Origin: Polaromonas sp047303325
Lineage (GTDB): Bacteria > Pseudomonadota > Gammaproteobacteria > Burkholderiales > Burkholderiaceae_C
Assembly: GCF_047303325.1 (NCBI RefSeq)
Contig: NZ_JBKBEX010000017.1
Location: 1 to 64,000, forward strand
DNA: 64,000 nucleotides
Reading direction: 5' to 3'
The notes beneath the pieces are model-generated. The model saw only the letters and a list, made by a program, of their open reading frames with translations. It was not told where the DNA came from and made no database searches. How positions within the stretch are numbered: position 1 is the stretch's first letter; the number at the start of each line of letters is the position of its first letter. The position numbers and the translations under genes were made by a program. Below, piece after piece: positions 8,073 to 16,603 of the stretch.

Positions 8073-9145
8073 GCGCCGGGCTTGAGGGCTTCACCGCCCT
8101 GCGTGATCTCGGCCCGCATCGTCGGCAGGAACTGCGGGTACTCGCGCTGCATGAAATCCACCAGGGCCTCGCGCACCTTGCAGCGCAAGTCCCAGTTCAG
8201 GCCCGAGTTGCCCGAGGTCACCAGCACGCGCAACTGCATGCTGCGCTCGCCGGCTTCCACCACCTGCAGCAGGCACAAACGCTTGTCCCATTCGGGCGCG
8301 GCTTCGCAGGCGCGGCGCGCGGCCTGGCGCAGCGGCTCCAGCGGCATGCGGTAGTCCACCCACATAAACACCGTGCCTATGATCTGGGCGCTGTTGCGCG
8401 TCCAGTTCTGGAAGGGGTTCTCGATAAACCACTGCAGCGGGATGATCATGCGCCGCTCGTCCCAGATCTTGAGCACCACATAGGTACCGGTAATTTCCTC
8501 GACGCGACCCCACTCGCCCTGCACGATGAGCACATCGTCGATGCGCAGGGGCTGGGCCAGCGCCAGCTGCAGGCCGGCGATCAGGTTGCTGAACACCGGC
8601 CGGGCCGCGATACCGGCGACGATGCCGATCACGCCGGCAGAGGCCAGCAGGCTGGCGCCCAGCTGCCGCGCGCCCGGGAAAGTCATCAGCATCAGCGACA
8701 GTCCCGCCACCAGCACCATGAAGCCGGCGGTGCGCGCGAGCAGCCGCGTCTGGGTGTGGATGCGGCGCGCATTGAGGTTGTCTTCGACCTCGACCGAATG
8801 CTGGCCGATCACGCCTTGCGCCACGCCGTCGATGGCGCGCAGGGCCAGCCAGGTCAGGGTGGCCAGCAGCAGCAGGGCATTGCCGTGGCGCACCTGGTAG
8901 ATCAGCGGCAGCGCATCGGGCGCCGCCTGCCAGACGGCCTGCAGCGCGATCAGGGGCAAGGCGAAACGCGAGGGCCGCCAGCTGCGGCGCGCCACCGCGC
9001 TGGAGATGGGCAGCTTGCGCGTGAGGCGCCAGATCACCGCGGCGCCGACGCGGTGCACCACCAGGGCCAGCACCACGGCCACGACGGCCGAGAACAACAC
9101 GCGCCAGGCGGTGTCTTCCAGGAGATGAAGATCGCCGATATTCAT
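8069..9145 (-). CDS. MscS-family mechanosensitive ion channel
   Basis: A 358-aa inner-membrane protein with several transmembrane segments in the first 180 residues. An MscS-like pore and beta domain follows, including the segment GRVEEITGTYVVLKIWDERR and then IPLQWFIENPFQNWTR, the conserved beta-domain signature. This is a mid-sized member, larger than E. coli MscS. It would act as a tension-gated osmotic release valve or in signalling. Start 9145 (MNIGDLHLL) is taken because residues encoded upstream are low-complexity Pro/Arg. It lies 16 bp after the purT stop on the same strand and is likely co-transcribed. Confidence 0.88.
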   Translation of the reverse strand: MNIGDLHLLEDTAWRVLFSAVVAVVLALVVHRVGAAVIWRLTRKLPISSAVARRSWRPSRFALPLIALQAVWQAAPDALPLIYQVRHGNALLLLATLTWLALRAIDGVAQGVIGQHSVEVEDNLNARRIHTQTRLLARTAGFMVLVAGLSLMLMTFPGARQLGASLLASAGVIGIVAGIAARPVFSNLIAGLQLALAQPLRIDDVLIVQGEWGRVEEITGTYVVLKIWDERRMIIPLQWFIENPFQNWTRNSAQIIGTVFMWVDYRMPLEPLRQAARRACEAAPEWDKRLCLLQVVEAGERSMQLRVLVTSGNSGLNWDLRCKVREALVDFMQREYPQFLPTMRAEITQGGEALKPGA

Positions 9146-9161
9146 CCGTGGAAAGCTTCTT

Positions 9162-10367
9162 TCAACCGGCCTTGCGCGGCCGGACCAGGGCCGCGGCGGT
9201 TTTGGCGTTGATGCGCGCGGTTTCGACGTCGGCATCAAAGGCCAGCGCCACGCCCATGCGGCGTTTCACAAAACTCTCGGGCTTGCCGAAGAGGCGGATG
9301 TCGGAGTTGGGCACGCGCAGCGCCTCGGCCACGCCGTCGAAGACGATGCCCTGGGCATCGACGCCGCCGTAAATCACGGCGCTGGCGCCCGGGCTCTTGA
9401 GCGCGGTGTTGACCGGCAGGCCCAGGATGGCGCGCGCATGCAGCTCGAACTCGTTCTGCCATTGCGTGCACATCGTCACCATGCCGGTGTCGTGCGGACG
9501 CGGGCTCACTTCGCTGAACCAGACGTCCTCGCCCTTGACGAACAGCTCCACGCCGAACAGGCCCTGGCCGCCCAGGTTGTCGGTCACGGCCTTGCAGATC
9601 TCGCGGCATTTTTGCAGCGCGGCGGGGCGCATGGGATGCGGCTGCCAGCTTTCCACATAGTCGCCGCTGACCTGCACATGGCCTATGGGTTCGCAGAAAT
9701 GGGTTTCCACCTTGCCGTCGGCGCCCAGGGCGCGCACGGTGAGCTGGGTGATTTCATAGTCGAAGTCGATAAAACCCTCGACGATCACCCGGCCATGGCT
9801 CACGCGGCCACCGGCCATGGCGTAGTCCCAGGCTTTTTTCACGTCGGCGGGGCCGGAGATCTTGCTCTGGCCCTTGCCCGAGGAGCTCATCACCGGTTTG
9901 ACGACGCAGGGGTAGCCGGTGGTCGAATCAATCGCGGCCTGCAGCTCTTCCAGCGAATCGCAGAACACATAGGGGCTGGTCGGCAGGCCTAAAGTTTCGG
10001 CGGCCAGGCGGCGTATGCCTTCGCGGTCCATGGTCAGGCGCGCGGCGCGGGCCGTGGGGATCACGCGCACCGTGCCGGCGGCTTCGAGCTCCTCGAGCAT
10101 GGCCGTGGCAATGGCTTCGATCTCGGGCACGACCAGGTCGGGCTTTTCTTTTTCGATCAAGGCTTTGAGCTGGGCCGGGTCGCTCATGGTGATGGTGCGT
10201 GCGTGGTGGGCCACCTGCTGGCCGGGCGCGTTCTCATAACGGTCGGTGGCAATCGTCTCCACGCCCAGTCGCTGCAGCGCGATCAGCACCTCCTTGCCCA
10301 GCTCGCCGGAGCCGAGCAGCATGACTTTGGTGGCGTGGGGGGACAAGGGGGTTCCGAAAGTTGTCAT
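9162..10367 (-). CDS. purT: Formate-dependent phosphoribosylglycinamide formyltransferase (GAR transformylase 2)
   Basis: ATP-grasp enzyme that uses formate, ATP and GAR to make formyl-GAR in purine synthesis, bypassing folate-dependent PurN. The 401-aa product starts MTTFGTPLSP and contains the N-terminal LLGSGELGKEV nucleotide-fold loop, ATP-grasp motifs KPVMSSSGKGQS and FGVELFVKG, and the conserved EVSPRPHDTGMVT segment. Length matches the family (about 390-400). An ORF extension upstream of 10367 is GC-rich spill-over with no family similarity. It is followed by the MscS-family gene. Confidence 0.96.
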   Translation of the reverse strand: MTTFGTPLSPHATKVMLLGSGELGKEVLIALQRLGVETIATDRYENAPGQQVAHHARTITMSDPAQLKALIEKEKPDLVVPEIEAIATAMLEELEAAGTVRVIPTARAARLTMDREGIRRLAAETLGLPTSPYVFCDSLEELQAAIDSTTGYPCVVKPVMSSSGKGQSKISGPADVKKAWDYAMAGGRVSHGRVIVEGFIDFDYEITQLTVRALGADGKVETHFCEPIGHVQVSGDYVESWQPHPMRPAALQKCREICKAVTDNLGGQGLFGVELFVKGEDVWFSEVSPRPHDTGMVTMCTQWQNEFELHARAILGLPVNTALKSPGASAVIYGGVDAQGIVFDGVAEALRVPNSDIRLFGKPESFVKRRMGVALAFDADVETARINAKTAAALVRPRKAG

Positions 10368-10533
10368 AGATATAGGTATGGGTAAGCGCCAGGGGGAAGT
10401 GGGGAGGGAAGCGGCGGCCGCAGGGGCAAGCACCCGCGCACCGCTTGGGCTTACTTTACTGCACTCGTCCGGCGCCGCCGGGTAGGACGGCTGCTTGCTT
10501 TGCCCTTGCCCTGCAACGGACATTGCCGTCAGA

Positions 10534-10548
10534 TGATAATTATTCTCA
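10534..10548. promoter_or_regulatory. Fur box upstream of the siderophore-interacting protein
   Basis: TGATAATTATTCTCA matches the 7-1-7 Fur dyad TGATAAT-N-ATTATCA at 14 of 15 positions. It sits 59 bases before the start of the siderophore-interacting protein, as expected for an iron-repressed promoter. Matching by eye; no scoring was run. Confidence 0.8.
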
Positions 10549-10607
10549 ATAAGAAACCTGAGGGCCAAACGGCAGCCAATGCGCGGTCCCTCCTCTTGAA
10601 AGACAAC

Positions 10608-11444
10608 ATGTCCGCCACACCCGCCACACCCGCTTCACCCTCCACTTCGGCCGCTACCCCTGCACCCGAGGCCGCACCGCGCAAACGCCGTCCGCCGCGC
10701 CGCGTGCAGGTCACCCGCGTGCAGACCTTGAGCCCGCTGATGCGCCGCATCACGCTGCAGGGCGCCGAGCTTGAAGGCTTTGAGGTCAACGACCCGGCCT
10801 GCTATATGAAGCTGATATTTCCCGAGCCCGGCCAGACCGAGCCGGAGCGCCCGTTGCCCGACGGCCCCAGGCCGAAGTCCATGCGCACTTACACGCCGCT
10901 GGCCGTGCGCGCGGACGCACATGAGGTCGACGTCGACTTTGTGCTGCACGGCGACGGCCCCGCATCCACCTGGGCCGCGCAGGCGCAAACCGGCCAGGTG
11001 CTGTTCTTGATGGGGCCGGGCCCCGGCTACAAACTCGCGCTGGACGCGCCGGTCCACCTGCTGATAGGCGACGACAGCGCCCTGCCCGCGTTTGAAACCA
11101 TCCTGGCCGCCTTGCCCGCCAGCGCACAAGCACAGGTGCTGGTTGAAGTGGTGGACGCAGCCGAAAAACGCCCGCTGCACAGCGCCGCGAACGTGGACGC
11201 CCGCTGGGTGGCGCGCGGCGCCGACAACAACAAGGCCGGCACCGCGCTGGAAGCGGCCTTGCGCCAGGCCGGCGCGCCCGCTGCGGATGCCCGCATCTAT
11301 CTGGCCTGTGAGGCCGCGGCTATGCGGCGCCTACGCCAGTTGCTGATTGAAGAGCTGGGTGTGGAGCGTAGCCGCATTGTGGGGCGCGGTTACTGGAAGC
11401 TGGGGACGGTGAACCATCCGGACCATGATTACGGTGAGGATTGA
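10608..11444 (+). CDS. Siderophore-interacting protein (FAD-dependent ferric-siderophore reductase family)
   Basis: A 278-aa cytosolic flavoprotein of the ViuB/YqjH type, which removes iron from imported ferric siderophores by reduction. An N-terminal Ala/Pro-rich linker (about 35 residues) precedes the FAD-binding barrel with RTYTPLA (canonical R-x-Y-T/S), then HGDGPASTWAA, then LIGDDSALPA of the NADPH-binding domain. The C-terminal GYWKLGTVNHPDHDYGED is characteristic. ATG 10608 is preferred over 10500, which would place the start upstream of the Fur box. Iron regulation through that box is strongly suggested; no siderophore receptor gene is near. Confidence 0.92.
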   Translation: MSATPATPASPSTSAATPAPEAAPRKRRPPRRVQVTRVQTLSPLMRRITLQGAELEGFEVNDPACYMKLIFPEPGQTEPERPLPDGPRPKSMRTYTPLAVRADAHEVDVDFVLHGDGPASTWAAQAQTGQVLFLMGPGPGYKLALDAPVHLLIGDDSALPAFETILAALPASAQAQVLVEVVDAAEKRPLHSAANVDARWVARGADNNKAGTALEAALRQAGAPAADARIYLACEAAAMRRLRQLLIEELGVERSRIVGRGYWKLGTVNHPDHDYGED

Positions 11445-11521
11445 GCCGGTGAGTCCTGCAGGGCTGCATGCAACAAGGCATCGCGGCCGGCCTTGGGCAC
11501 AGTGACTCGATGAGTGAGGCG

Positions 11522-11941
11522 CTATGACCTGTTGCGATACCGGGCAAGAAACAACACCCCCGGGAAAGATGCCAATTCTCTGGCAAAAAGCAGGGACAAA
11601 TATGAGCCAGCGATTGTTTGTGCCGATGCCAATTCCTCGTAAAACCATAGCAAGCAGAAAAGCGCCGGCACCGAAATCCAATGTACGGCGAAAGATGCCT
11701 TTCCGAATGTCGATGAAACCAATGCTCGCTTAACGTCTGTAGATGTTTTGGTTACCAAGAACGTGTCCGGCGAAGAATGCATGGCAAGAGATTGCAGCAC
11801 CCCGACAGCAAATCCTATCAACGCGAATAGATAAATCACCTGCAAAGCCGGGGCTTTTCCAATCGAGAAGCTAGCGATAGTCAGTAGGCCCCACAGAAGA
11901 ATGAACAAGCCGTTAGTTCGAACTGTGAGCGTCTTATGCAT
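11522..11941 (-). CDS. Small four-helix membrane protein, unknown function
   Basis: A 139-aa hydrophobic protein starting MHKTLTVRTNGLF. Four predicted transmembrane segments are visible: LLWGLLTIASFSI, VIYLFALIGFAVGV, FAVHWISVPALFCLLWFY, and a last segment near IAGSYLSLLFAREL. I do not recognise a family. GC content is clearly lower than in flanking genes, suggesting acquisition or weak constraint. It is downstream of, and on the same strand as, the VOC protein and pcaHG, but a 95-bp gap separates it. The upstream extension of the frame to 12079 is shadow sequence of the VOC gene. Confidence 0.6.
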   Translation of the reverse strand: MHKTLTVRTNGLFILLWGLLTIASFSIGKAPALQVIYLFALIGFAVGVLQSLAMHSSPDTFLVTKTSTDVKRALVSSTFGKASFAVHWISVPALFCLLWFYEELASAQTIAGSYLSLLFARELASFPGVLFLARYRNRS

Positions 11942-12036
11942 AGGCCTCGGACTAGACAGGTGGTTGCGGTAGCCCCGTCTTCTTGATGGAACATAGGAGA
12001 GCCATCGTAAGCGACGCAGGAGCGAGGCGTCAAAAT

Positions 12037-12426
12037 CTACCCCGCCTGCCTCGCATAGCTGACGGTGAGCATCTCCCACTGGTGGCCTTCGGGCTCGTTC
12101 CAGTAAACACCCTTGCCGCCGAACTGCGTGTCGACCTGATGGTCCATGGGCCCGCGCACCGTACTGCGATAGGGAATGCCGGCCGCCTGGATGCGCGCCA
12201 GGATGGCATCGAACTCCTGCGGGCTCACACGAAAGCAGAAGTGCTGGACGGGAAAGTCTTCGTCGGTGTCGATAAAGTCCAGCGTCAGGCCTTCGTTGAC
12301 ATAGACGGCGGAGAACGGCCCCAGCGCCGTGGGCGCCCAGGGTACGCCCAGCAACTCCGCGAGCTGCCGGGCCGAGGCCACCTTGTCGCGGGCCGAGACG
12401 ATGGAATGGTCGAGTTCAATGGTCAT
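12037..12426 (-). CDS. VOC (glyoxalase/dioxygenase superfamily) protein
   Basis: A 129-aa vicinal-oxygen-chelate fold protein. The N-terminal beta-alpha-beta module begins TIELDHSIVSARD (potential metal His at residue 6) and the second module contains VQHFCFRVSPQEFDAIL and a final GHQWEMLTV, with the metal-ligand His/Glu pattern expected for this fold. The substrate is unknown. It follows pcaG on the same strand after 83 bp, so a link to aromatic ring-cleavage metabolism or stress is possible but not shown. Confidence 0.8.
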   Translation of the reverse strand: MTIELDHSIVSARDKVASARQLAELLGVPWAPTALGPFSAVYVNEGLTLDFIDTDEDFPVQHFCFRVSPQEFDAILARIQAAGIPYRSTVRGPMDHQVDTQFGGKGVYWNEPEGHQWEMLTVSYARQAG

Positions 12427-12509
12427 AGAGGTCTCCCTATGGGGAAACCGCTTTTATAGACCTTTCACACCCGGCCCGTCACACGCGGGCGCCACAAGCC
12501 CCCACGCGT

Positions 12510-13100
12510 TCACAGGTCGAAAAACACCGTTTCCTTGTCACCCTGCATATGGATGTCAAAGCGGTACTGCGGCCCGGCGCCCGTCGTCTCGCGTTTGGCG
12601 ACCAAAGTGGCGCGCCGCGCGGCCGGCACACTGGCCAGCACCGCGTCCTTGGCATTGGCTTCGGCTTCATCCTCAAAGTAGATGCGGGTAAAGGTATGCA
12701 CCAGCAGGCCGCGCATGGTCACGCAGACATTGATGAAAGGCGCCTGGCCTGGTGCCTCAACGCCGGGCTTGACGGTGAAGAACTCGTAATGGCTTTGCGG
12801 CAGGGTGCCGGTGCCGCAGCGGCCGAAGCCGGAGAAGCCGCGCGCTTCGGCGTCCGCCACCGATGTGACAGGCTGGCCGCTGCCGTCGGGCTGGGCGATC
12901 TCGACCATGGCGTCCATGATCGCGTTGCCGGCGCCGTCAAAGACCTGGCCGGTGATGCGTATGTGTTCGCCCTTGGCCTTGGGCTGGGCCAGCACGGGCG
13001 TGAACAGGCTTTTGAGGTCGTAGCCGTACTGGGTGGGCGTGAGGCCGTAGGCGAAGAAGGGGCCGACGGTCTGGGAAGGGGTTTGCTTGAGCTGGCTCAT
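12510..13100 (-). CDS. pcaG: Protocatechuate 3,4-dioxygenase alpha subunit
   Basis: Structural subunit of the intradiol dioxygenase that converts protocatechuate to 3-carboxy-cis,cis-muconate in the beta-ketoadipate pathway. The 196-aa protein begins MSQLKQTPSQTVGPFFAYGL, a typical alpha-subunit N-terminus, and retains the intradiol beta-sandwich, ending with FDIHMQGDKETVFFDL. Like other alpha subunits it lacks the full His-x-His iron site of the beta subunit. It begins 22 bp after the pcaH stop and is surely co-transcribed with it. Confidence 0.95.
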   Translation of the reverse strand: MSQLKQTPSQTVGPFFAYGLTPTQYGYDLKSLFTPVLAQPKAKGEHIRITGQVFDGAGNAIMDAMVEIAQPDGSGQPVTSVADAEARGFSGFGRCGTGTLPQSHYEFFTVKPGVEAPGQAPFINVCVTMRGLLVHTFTRIYFEDEAEANAKDAVLASVPAARRATLVAKRETTGAGPQYRFDIHMQGDKETVFFDL

Positions 13101-13122
13101 GGTGATGGTGTCCTTCCGCCAC

Positions 13123-13839
13123 TTATTCAAAACGCGTGGCCTTGGGGCCGCGCAGCACGATGTCGAACACATAACCGAGTGCGTAGTCGGGCTGGGTCAC
13201 GTCCAGGCTGAACTTGGAGACCATCAGGTCGCGCACGCTGTCGGGCGCGCCCATGTACATGGGGTCGTAGCGCAGCAGCGGGTCGCCGGGGAAATACATC
13301 TGTGTGACCAGGCGGCTCGCGAAGTAGTCGCCAAACAGCGAGAAGTGGATGTGCTGAGGCCGCCAGGCGTTGGGATGGTTGCCCCAGGGGTAGGCGCCGG
13401 GCTTGATGGTCTTGAAGCTGTAGCGGCCTTCGTTGTCGGTCATGCAGCGGCCGGCACCCAGGAAGTTGGGGTCCAGCGGCGCGTCGTGCTGGTCGACCTT
13501 GTGCACATAGCGGCCGGCCGCGTTGGCCTGCCAGACTTCCACCAGTGTGTTGCGCACGGGCCGGCCGTCTTCGTCGGTCACGCGGCCGGTGACGATGATG
13601 CGTTCGCCCAGCGGGTCGCCATTCATGACGGCGTTTTTGGTGAGGTCGTTGTCCAGGGGGCCGAACTGCTCGATGCCGTAGACCGGCGCGTTGAGCTGGG
13701 CCAGCGCCTGCTTGATAGGCACCAACGGCTGCTTGGGGCCGCGCAGCAGCGTGGATTTGTAGCCGGGGTAGATATGCGGCGAATGGCTGGTCCAGTCGCG
13801 CGGGGCGAGAAAGCTGTTGTTCAGGTCGTCGGGTTTCAT
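13123..13839 (-). CDS. pcaH: Protocatechuate 3,4-dioxygenase beta subunit
   Basis: Catalytic, Fe(III)-binding subunit of protocatechuate 3,4-dioxygenase; 238 aa, the usual length. The intradiol motif is intact: GRYSFKTIKPGAYPW supplies the tyrosinate ligand region, and RPQHIHFSLFG supplies the His-x-His iron ligands. The N-terminus starts MKPDDLNNSFLAPRDW. It is first in the leftward pcaH-pcaG unit and divergent from pcaQ, whose product normally activates it in the presence of pathway intermediates. Later pathway genes (pcaB, C, D, I, J) are not in the window. Confidence 0.96.
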   Translation of the reverse strand: MKPDDLNNSFLAPRDWTSHSPHIYPGYKSTLLRGPKQPLVPIKQALAQLNAPVYGIEQFGPLDNDLTKNAVMNGDPLGERIIVTGRVTDEDGRPVRNTLVEVWQANAAGRYVHKVDQHDAPLDPNFLGAGRCMTDNEGRYSFKTIKPGAYPWGNHPNAWRPQHIHFSLFGDYFASRLVTQMYFPGDPLLRYDPMYMGAPDSVRDLMVSKFSLDVTQPDYALGYVFDIVLRGPKATRFE

Positions 13840-13922
13840 GGGATGTCTCCGTGGGTCAGATGGGCGGCCTGGATGCCTTTTGAGGCAGTTTCCGGTGCAG
13901 GGAAGACTTTAATCGCCCTGAA

Positions 13923-13963
13923 TGGTTATGTATATTGAGATTTTTTCGCTTTATCCATAACCA
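13923..13963. promoter_or_regulatory. Inverted-repeat operator between pcaH and pcaQ
   Basis: TGGTTATG (13923-13930) and CATAACCA (13956-13963) form a perfect 8-bp inverted repeat with a 25-bp AT-rich spacer, so arm centres are 33 bp (about three helical turns) apart. It sits 29 bp before pcaQ and 83 bp before pcaH, the position expected for a PcaQ tetramer site. The ATAACC/GGTT core resembles the PcaQ motif I recall from rhizobia. Confidence 0.65.
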
Positions 13964-13992
13964 AGTATGCCGATAGCGGGTAAATTCAGGCC

Positions 13993-14937
13993 ATGGTCGA
14001 TGAGCGCATCAAATACCGGCATTTGCAGTGCTTCCTGGCGGTGGCGCAGCACGGCAGCCTGCAAAAAGCGGCCGACGTGCTGGCCGTCACCCAGCCAGCC
14101 GTCTCCAAAACCCTGAAAGAACTCGAAGACCTGCTGGCCGTGCGCCTGTTTGAGCGCGGGCGCCGGGGCGCGGTGCCCACGCGCGAGGGCGAGGCCTTTT
14201 TGCGCCATGCCGGCGCCAGCGTGAGCGCGCTGCGCGAGGCCGTGGCCAGCGTGGCGCAGACGCGGCGCCAGGGCAATGCGGTGGTTGCGATCGGTGTGCT
14301 GCCCACGGTGGCGCCCTGGCTGATGCCGCAACTGCTGCTGCGCCAGGATGCCGAGGCCGGGGACGGCGCTTACACCAGCCTGCGCATACACACAGGCGCC
14401 AACCCCGAGCTGCTGGCGCGCCTGCGGCAGCGCGAGCTGGACCTGGTCATAGGCCGCTTCGCCGAGCCGGCCCATATGCTGGGCCTGAGTTTTGAGCACC
14501 TGTACGCCGACCCGCTGGTACTGGCCGTGCGGCCCGGCCATCCGCTGCTCGCACAGGATGACGCCAAAGCCGACGTGCTGGCGGCGCTGCAGGGCTTCAC
14601 AGTGCTACTGCCCACGCAGGGCACGGCGATTCGCCACACGGCGGATGGGTTTTTCCTCTCGCGCGGCCTGGCCCTGCCGGCGCGCACGATTGAAACACTG
14701 TCGGTGTCCATCGCCCGCGGCTACACACTGCAAAGCGATGCGGTCTGGGTCTCGCCGCTGGGCGCGGTGCGGCCCGAGCTGGACAGCGGCGTGCTGCTGC
14801 AACTGCCCGTGAGCATGGCGGGCACCGAGGAACTGGTGGGGCTCACGCTGCGCGCCGACATGGCGCCCACGCCTGCGCAGCAGGCGCTGATCGCGAACAT
14901 TCGCCAGTTGGCGGCGGAACGTCGCAGCCTGGTTTAG
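13993..14937 (+). CDS. pcaQ: LysR-type activator of the protocatechuate pathway
   Basis: A 314-aa LysR regulator. The HTH region includes IKYRHLQCFLAVAQHGSLQ and VTQPAVSKTLKELEDLL. The effector-binding domain runs from about residue 95, with LRIHTGANPELLARLRQRELD and IGRFAEPAHMLGLSFE typical of the PcaQ/GalR-like group. Divergent placement next to pcaHG and the palindromic operator between them support assignment as PcaQ. In this subgroup beta-carboxymuconate-type intermediates are the usual inducers, which I infer here. The 3' end overlaps the convergent methyltransferase by four bases. Confidence 0.9.
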   Translation: MVDERIKYRHLQCFLAVAQHGSLQKAADVLAVTQPAVSKTLKELEDLLAVRLFERGRRGAVPTREGEAFLRHAGASVSALREAVASVAQTRRQGNAVVAIGVLPTVAPWLMPQLLLRQDAEAGDGAYTSLRIHTGANPELLARLRQRELDLVIGRFAEPAHMLGLSFEHLYADPLVLAVRPGHPLLAQDDAKADVLAALQGFTVLLPTQGTAIRHTADGFFLSRGLALPARTIETLSVSIARGYTLQSDAVWVSPLGAVRPELDSGVLLQLPVSMAGTEELVGLTLRADMAPTPAQQALIANIRQLAAERRSLV

Positions 14938-15872
14938 GCCGTTTCAGCCTGCACGGCGAAGCGCGCGGTCAGCTCGCGCAGCCCCAGTTCATCGAGCACC
15001 TCGCGCAAACGCGCTTGCGCTGCGCGGGTCTTGCCGGCCTGGGGCTGGGCGGGCCGGCTGGCCAGGATCAACTCGTTTTTCATCGAATGCTCCCAGCCCA
15101 CGAGTTCGGTCACGGTGACCTGGTAGCCGTTGGCTTCGAGCTGCAGGCAGCGCAGCACGTTGGTGATCTGGCTGCCGAATTCGCGTGTGTGCAGCGGGTG
15201 CCGCCAGAGTTCGGCCAGCGGGGTTTTGGCCAGCGACAGCGCGCGGCTTTTCTTGAGCACGCCGGCCACCTCGGCCTGGCAGCAGGGCACCAGCACCATG
15301 TGGCGCGCGCCTTTGGCCAGACCGAAGGCAATCGCGTCGTCGGTGGCGGTGTCGCAGGCATGCAGCGCGGTGACGATGTCGACGGTGGCCGGCAACTGGT
15401 CCGAGGTGGTGGCCTCCTGCACCGTCAAATTCAGGAAGGATATGCGCGCAAAACCGAGGCGCGCGGCCAGGCTGCGGGATTTGTCGACGAGTTCGGCGCG
15501 GGTTTCTATGCCGTAGACATGGCCGTCCATGGGCTCGCCCGCGTGCGCCACGTTGAAGAACAGGTCGTAGAGGATGAAACCCAGGTAGGACTTGCCGGCG
15601 CCGTGGTCGGCCAGGGTGAAACCGGCTTTGCGTGCCGCCACCTCGTTGACGTCATTGAGCAAAGGCTCTATGAACTGGTACAGGTGGTAAACCTGCTTGA
15701 GCTTGCGCCGCGTGTCCTGGTTGAGCTTGCCCTCGCGCGTGAGGATGTGCAGTTCCTTCAGCAACTCGATGGACTGCCCGGGGCGCAGCTCTTCAATGAC
15801 CTGTGCGGCGGGCGCGGGCCTGGTATTGCCTTTGTGTGGTTTTGCGGCGCGCGCGCTGCTGGGGGTTTGCAT
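14934..15872 (-). CDS. SAM-dependent methyltransferase
   Basis: A 312-aa class I methyltransferase. Motif I is readable as TLADHGAGKSYLGF (about residue 87), followed by GIETRAELVDKSRSLA. Motif IV-like DIVTALHACDTATDDAI and the VPCCQAEV segment resemble the METTL25/RRNAD-type methyltransferase domain found in bacterial and eukaryotic proteins. An N-terminal basic region rich in Ala/Lys precedes it. The substrate is unknown; RNA or protein methylation is possible. It is convergent with pcaQ, and its start faces the 5' region of the RNA-binding protein gene. Confidence 0.8.
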   Translation of the reverse strand: MQTPSSARAAKPHKGNTRPAPAAQVIEELRPGQSIELLKELHILTREGKLNQDTRRKLKQVYHLYQFIEPLLNDVNEVAARKAGFTLADHGAGKSYLGFILYDLFFNVAHAGEPMDGHVYGIETRAELVDKSRSLAARLGFARISFLNLTVQEATTSDQLPATVDIVTALHACDTATDDAIAFGLAKGARHMVLVPCCQAEVAGVLKKSRALSLAKTPLAELWRHPLHTREFGSQITNVLRCLQLEANGYQVTVTELVGWEHSMKNELILASRPAQPQAGKTRAAQARLREVLDELGLRELTARFAVQAETA

Positions 15873-16148
15873 GGCCCCGAGTTTAGTGGGAGGGCCTGGA
15901 GCCAGGCCCCAGCCAACGCAAAGCCCTTTTCGTCACGCCCTCTTCCAGGGGGAAAGGGAGCAAAACCGGGGAAAGAAAAACTAAAAGAGGGGTTTCGGCA
16001 CTTATGGGCGCATAATCGAGCAGTACGGGTTGCAAAACACCCGCACAAGTTGGTGATCGGTCAGTTTCGCGCGCTACGGCGTTACTTTTGAGTTTGTTGT
16101 GCTTTCGGGACCCCATCGCTTTGTTTTTATGTGTTTTTAGGAGTCCCC
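15873..16148 (+). promoter_or_regulatory. Long leader of the RNA-binding protein gene
   Basis: This 276-bp gap precedes the RRM gene and contains no ORF of note. A CATAAT hexamer at 16011-16016 is a possible -10 element, which would leave a leader of about 125 nt ending in T-rich sequence and AGGAG (16139-16143). Long 5' leaders are common on cold-induced genes, but I see no named riboswitch here. The divergent methyltransferase promoter must also lie in this stretch. Confidence 0.35.
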
Positions 16149-16559
16149 ATGGGCAATAAACTTTACGTCGGCAATCTGCCATACACGGTCCGCGACGAAG
16201 ACCTGCAACAATCTTTTGGCGCCTTCGGCTCCATTACCAGCGCCAAAGTCATGATGGAACGCGACACCGGTCGCTCCAAGGGTTTTGGTTTCGTCGAAAT
16301 GGGCAATGATGCCGAAGCACAAGCCGCAATCGCCGGCATGAACGGCCAGTCCCTGGGCGGCCGTAGCATCACCGTGAACGAAGCCCGTCCGATGGAGGCA
16401 CGTCCTCCCCGCACCGGCGGCTTCGGCGGCGGTGGTGGCGGTTACGGCGGCGGTGGCGGCGATCGCTCCGGCGGTGGCGGCTACGGCGGCGGCGGTGGCG
16501 GCCGTTCCGGTGGCGGCGGCTACGGTGGTGGCGGTGGCGGCGGCCGCGGCGGCTACTAA
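16149..16559 (+). CDS. RRM-domain glycine-rich RNA-binding protein
   Basis: A 136-aa single-strand RNA-binding protein. One RRM spans residues 1-80, with RNP2 KLYVGNLPY near the start and RNP1 SKGFGFVEM around residue 45. It is followed by an Arg/Pro linker and a tail of glycine runs punctuated by Tyr, Arg and Ser (GGYGGGGG and GGRSGGGG units), like cyanobacterial and plant cold-induced glycine-rich proteins. Start 16149 is set by AGGAG at 16139-16143. The gene stands alone between a long leader and a strong terminator. The repeated GGCGGCGGT codons make the 3' end prone to length change. Confidence 0.93.
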   Translation: MGNKLYVGNLPYTVRDEDLQQSFGAFGSITSAKVMMERDTGRSKGFGFVEMGNDAEAQAAIAGMNGQSLGGRSITVNEARPMEARPPRTGGFGGGGGGYGGGGGDRSGGGGYGGGGGGRSGGGGYGGGGGGGRGGY

Positions 16560-16603
16560 GCCCTGCGATCCCGCTGACTCAGCCTCGCGCTGAGCAAAGC
16601 ACC

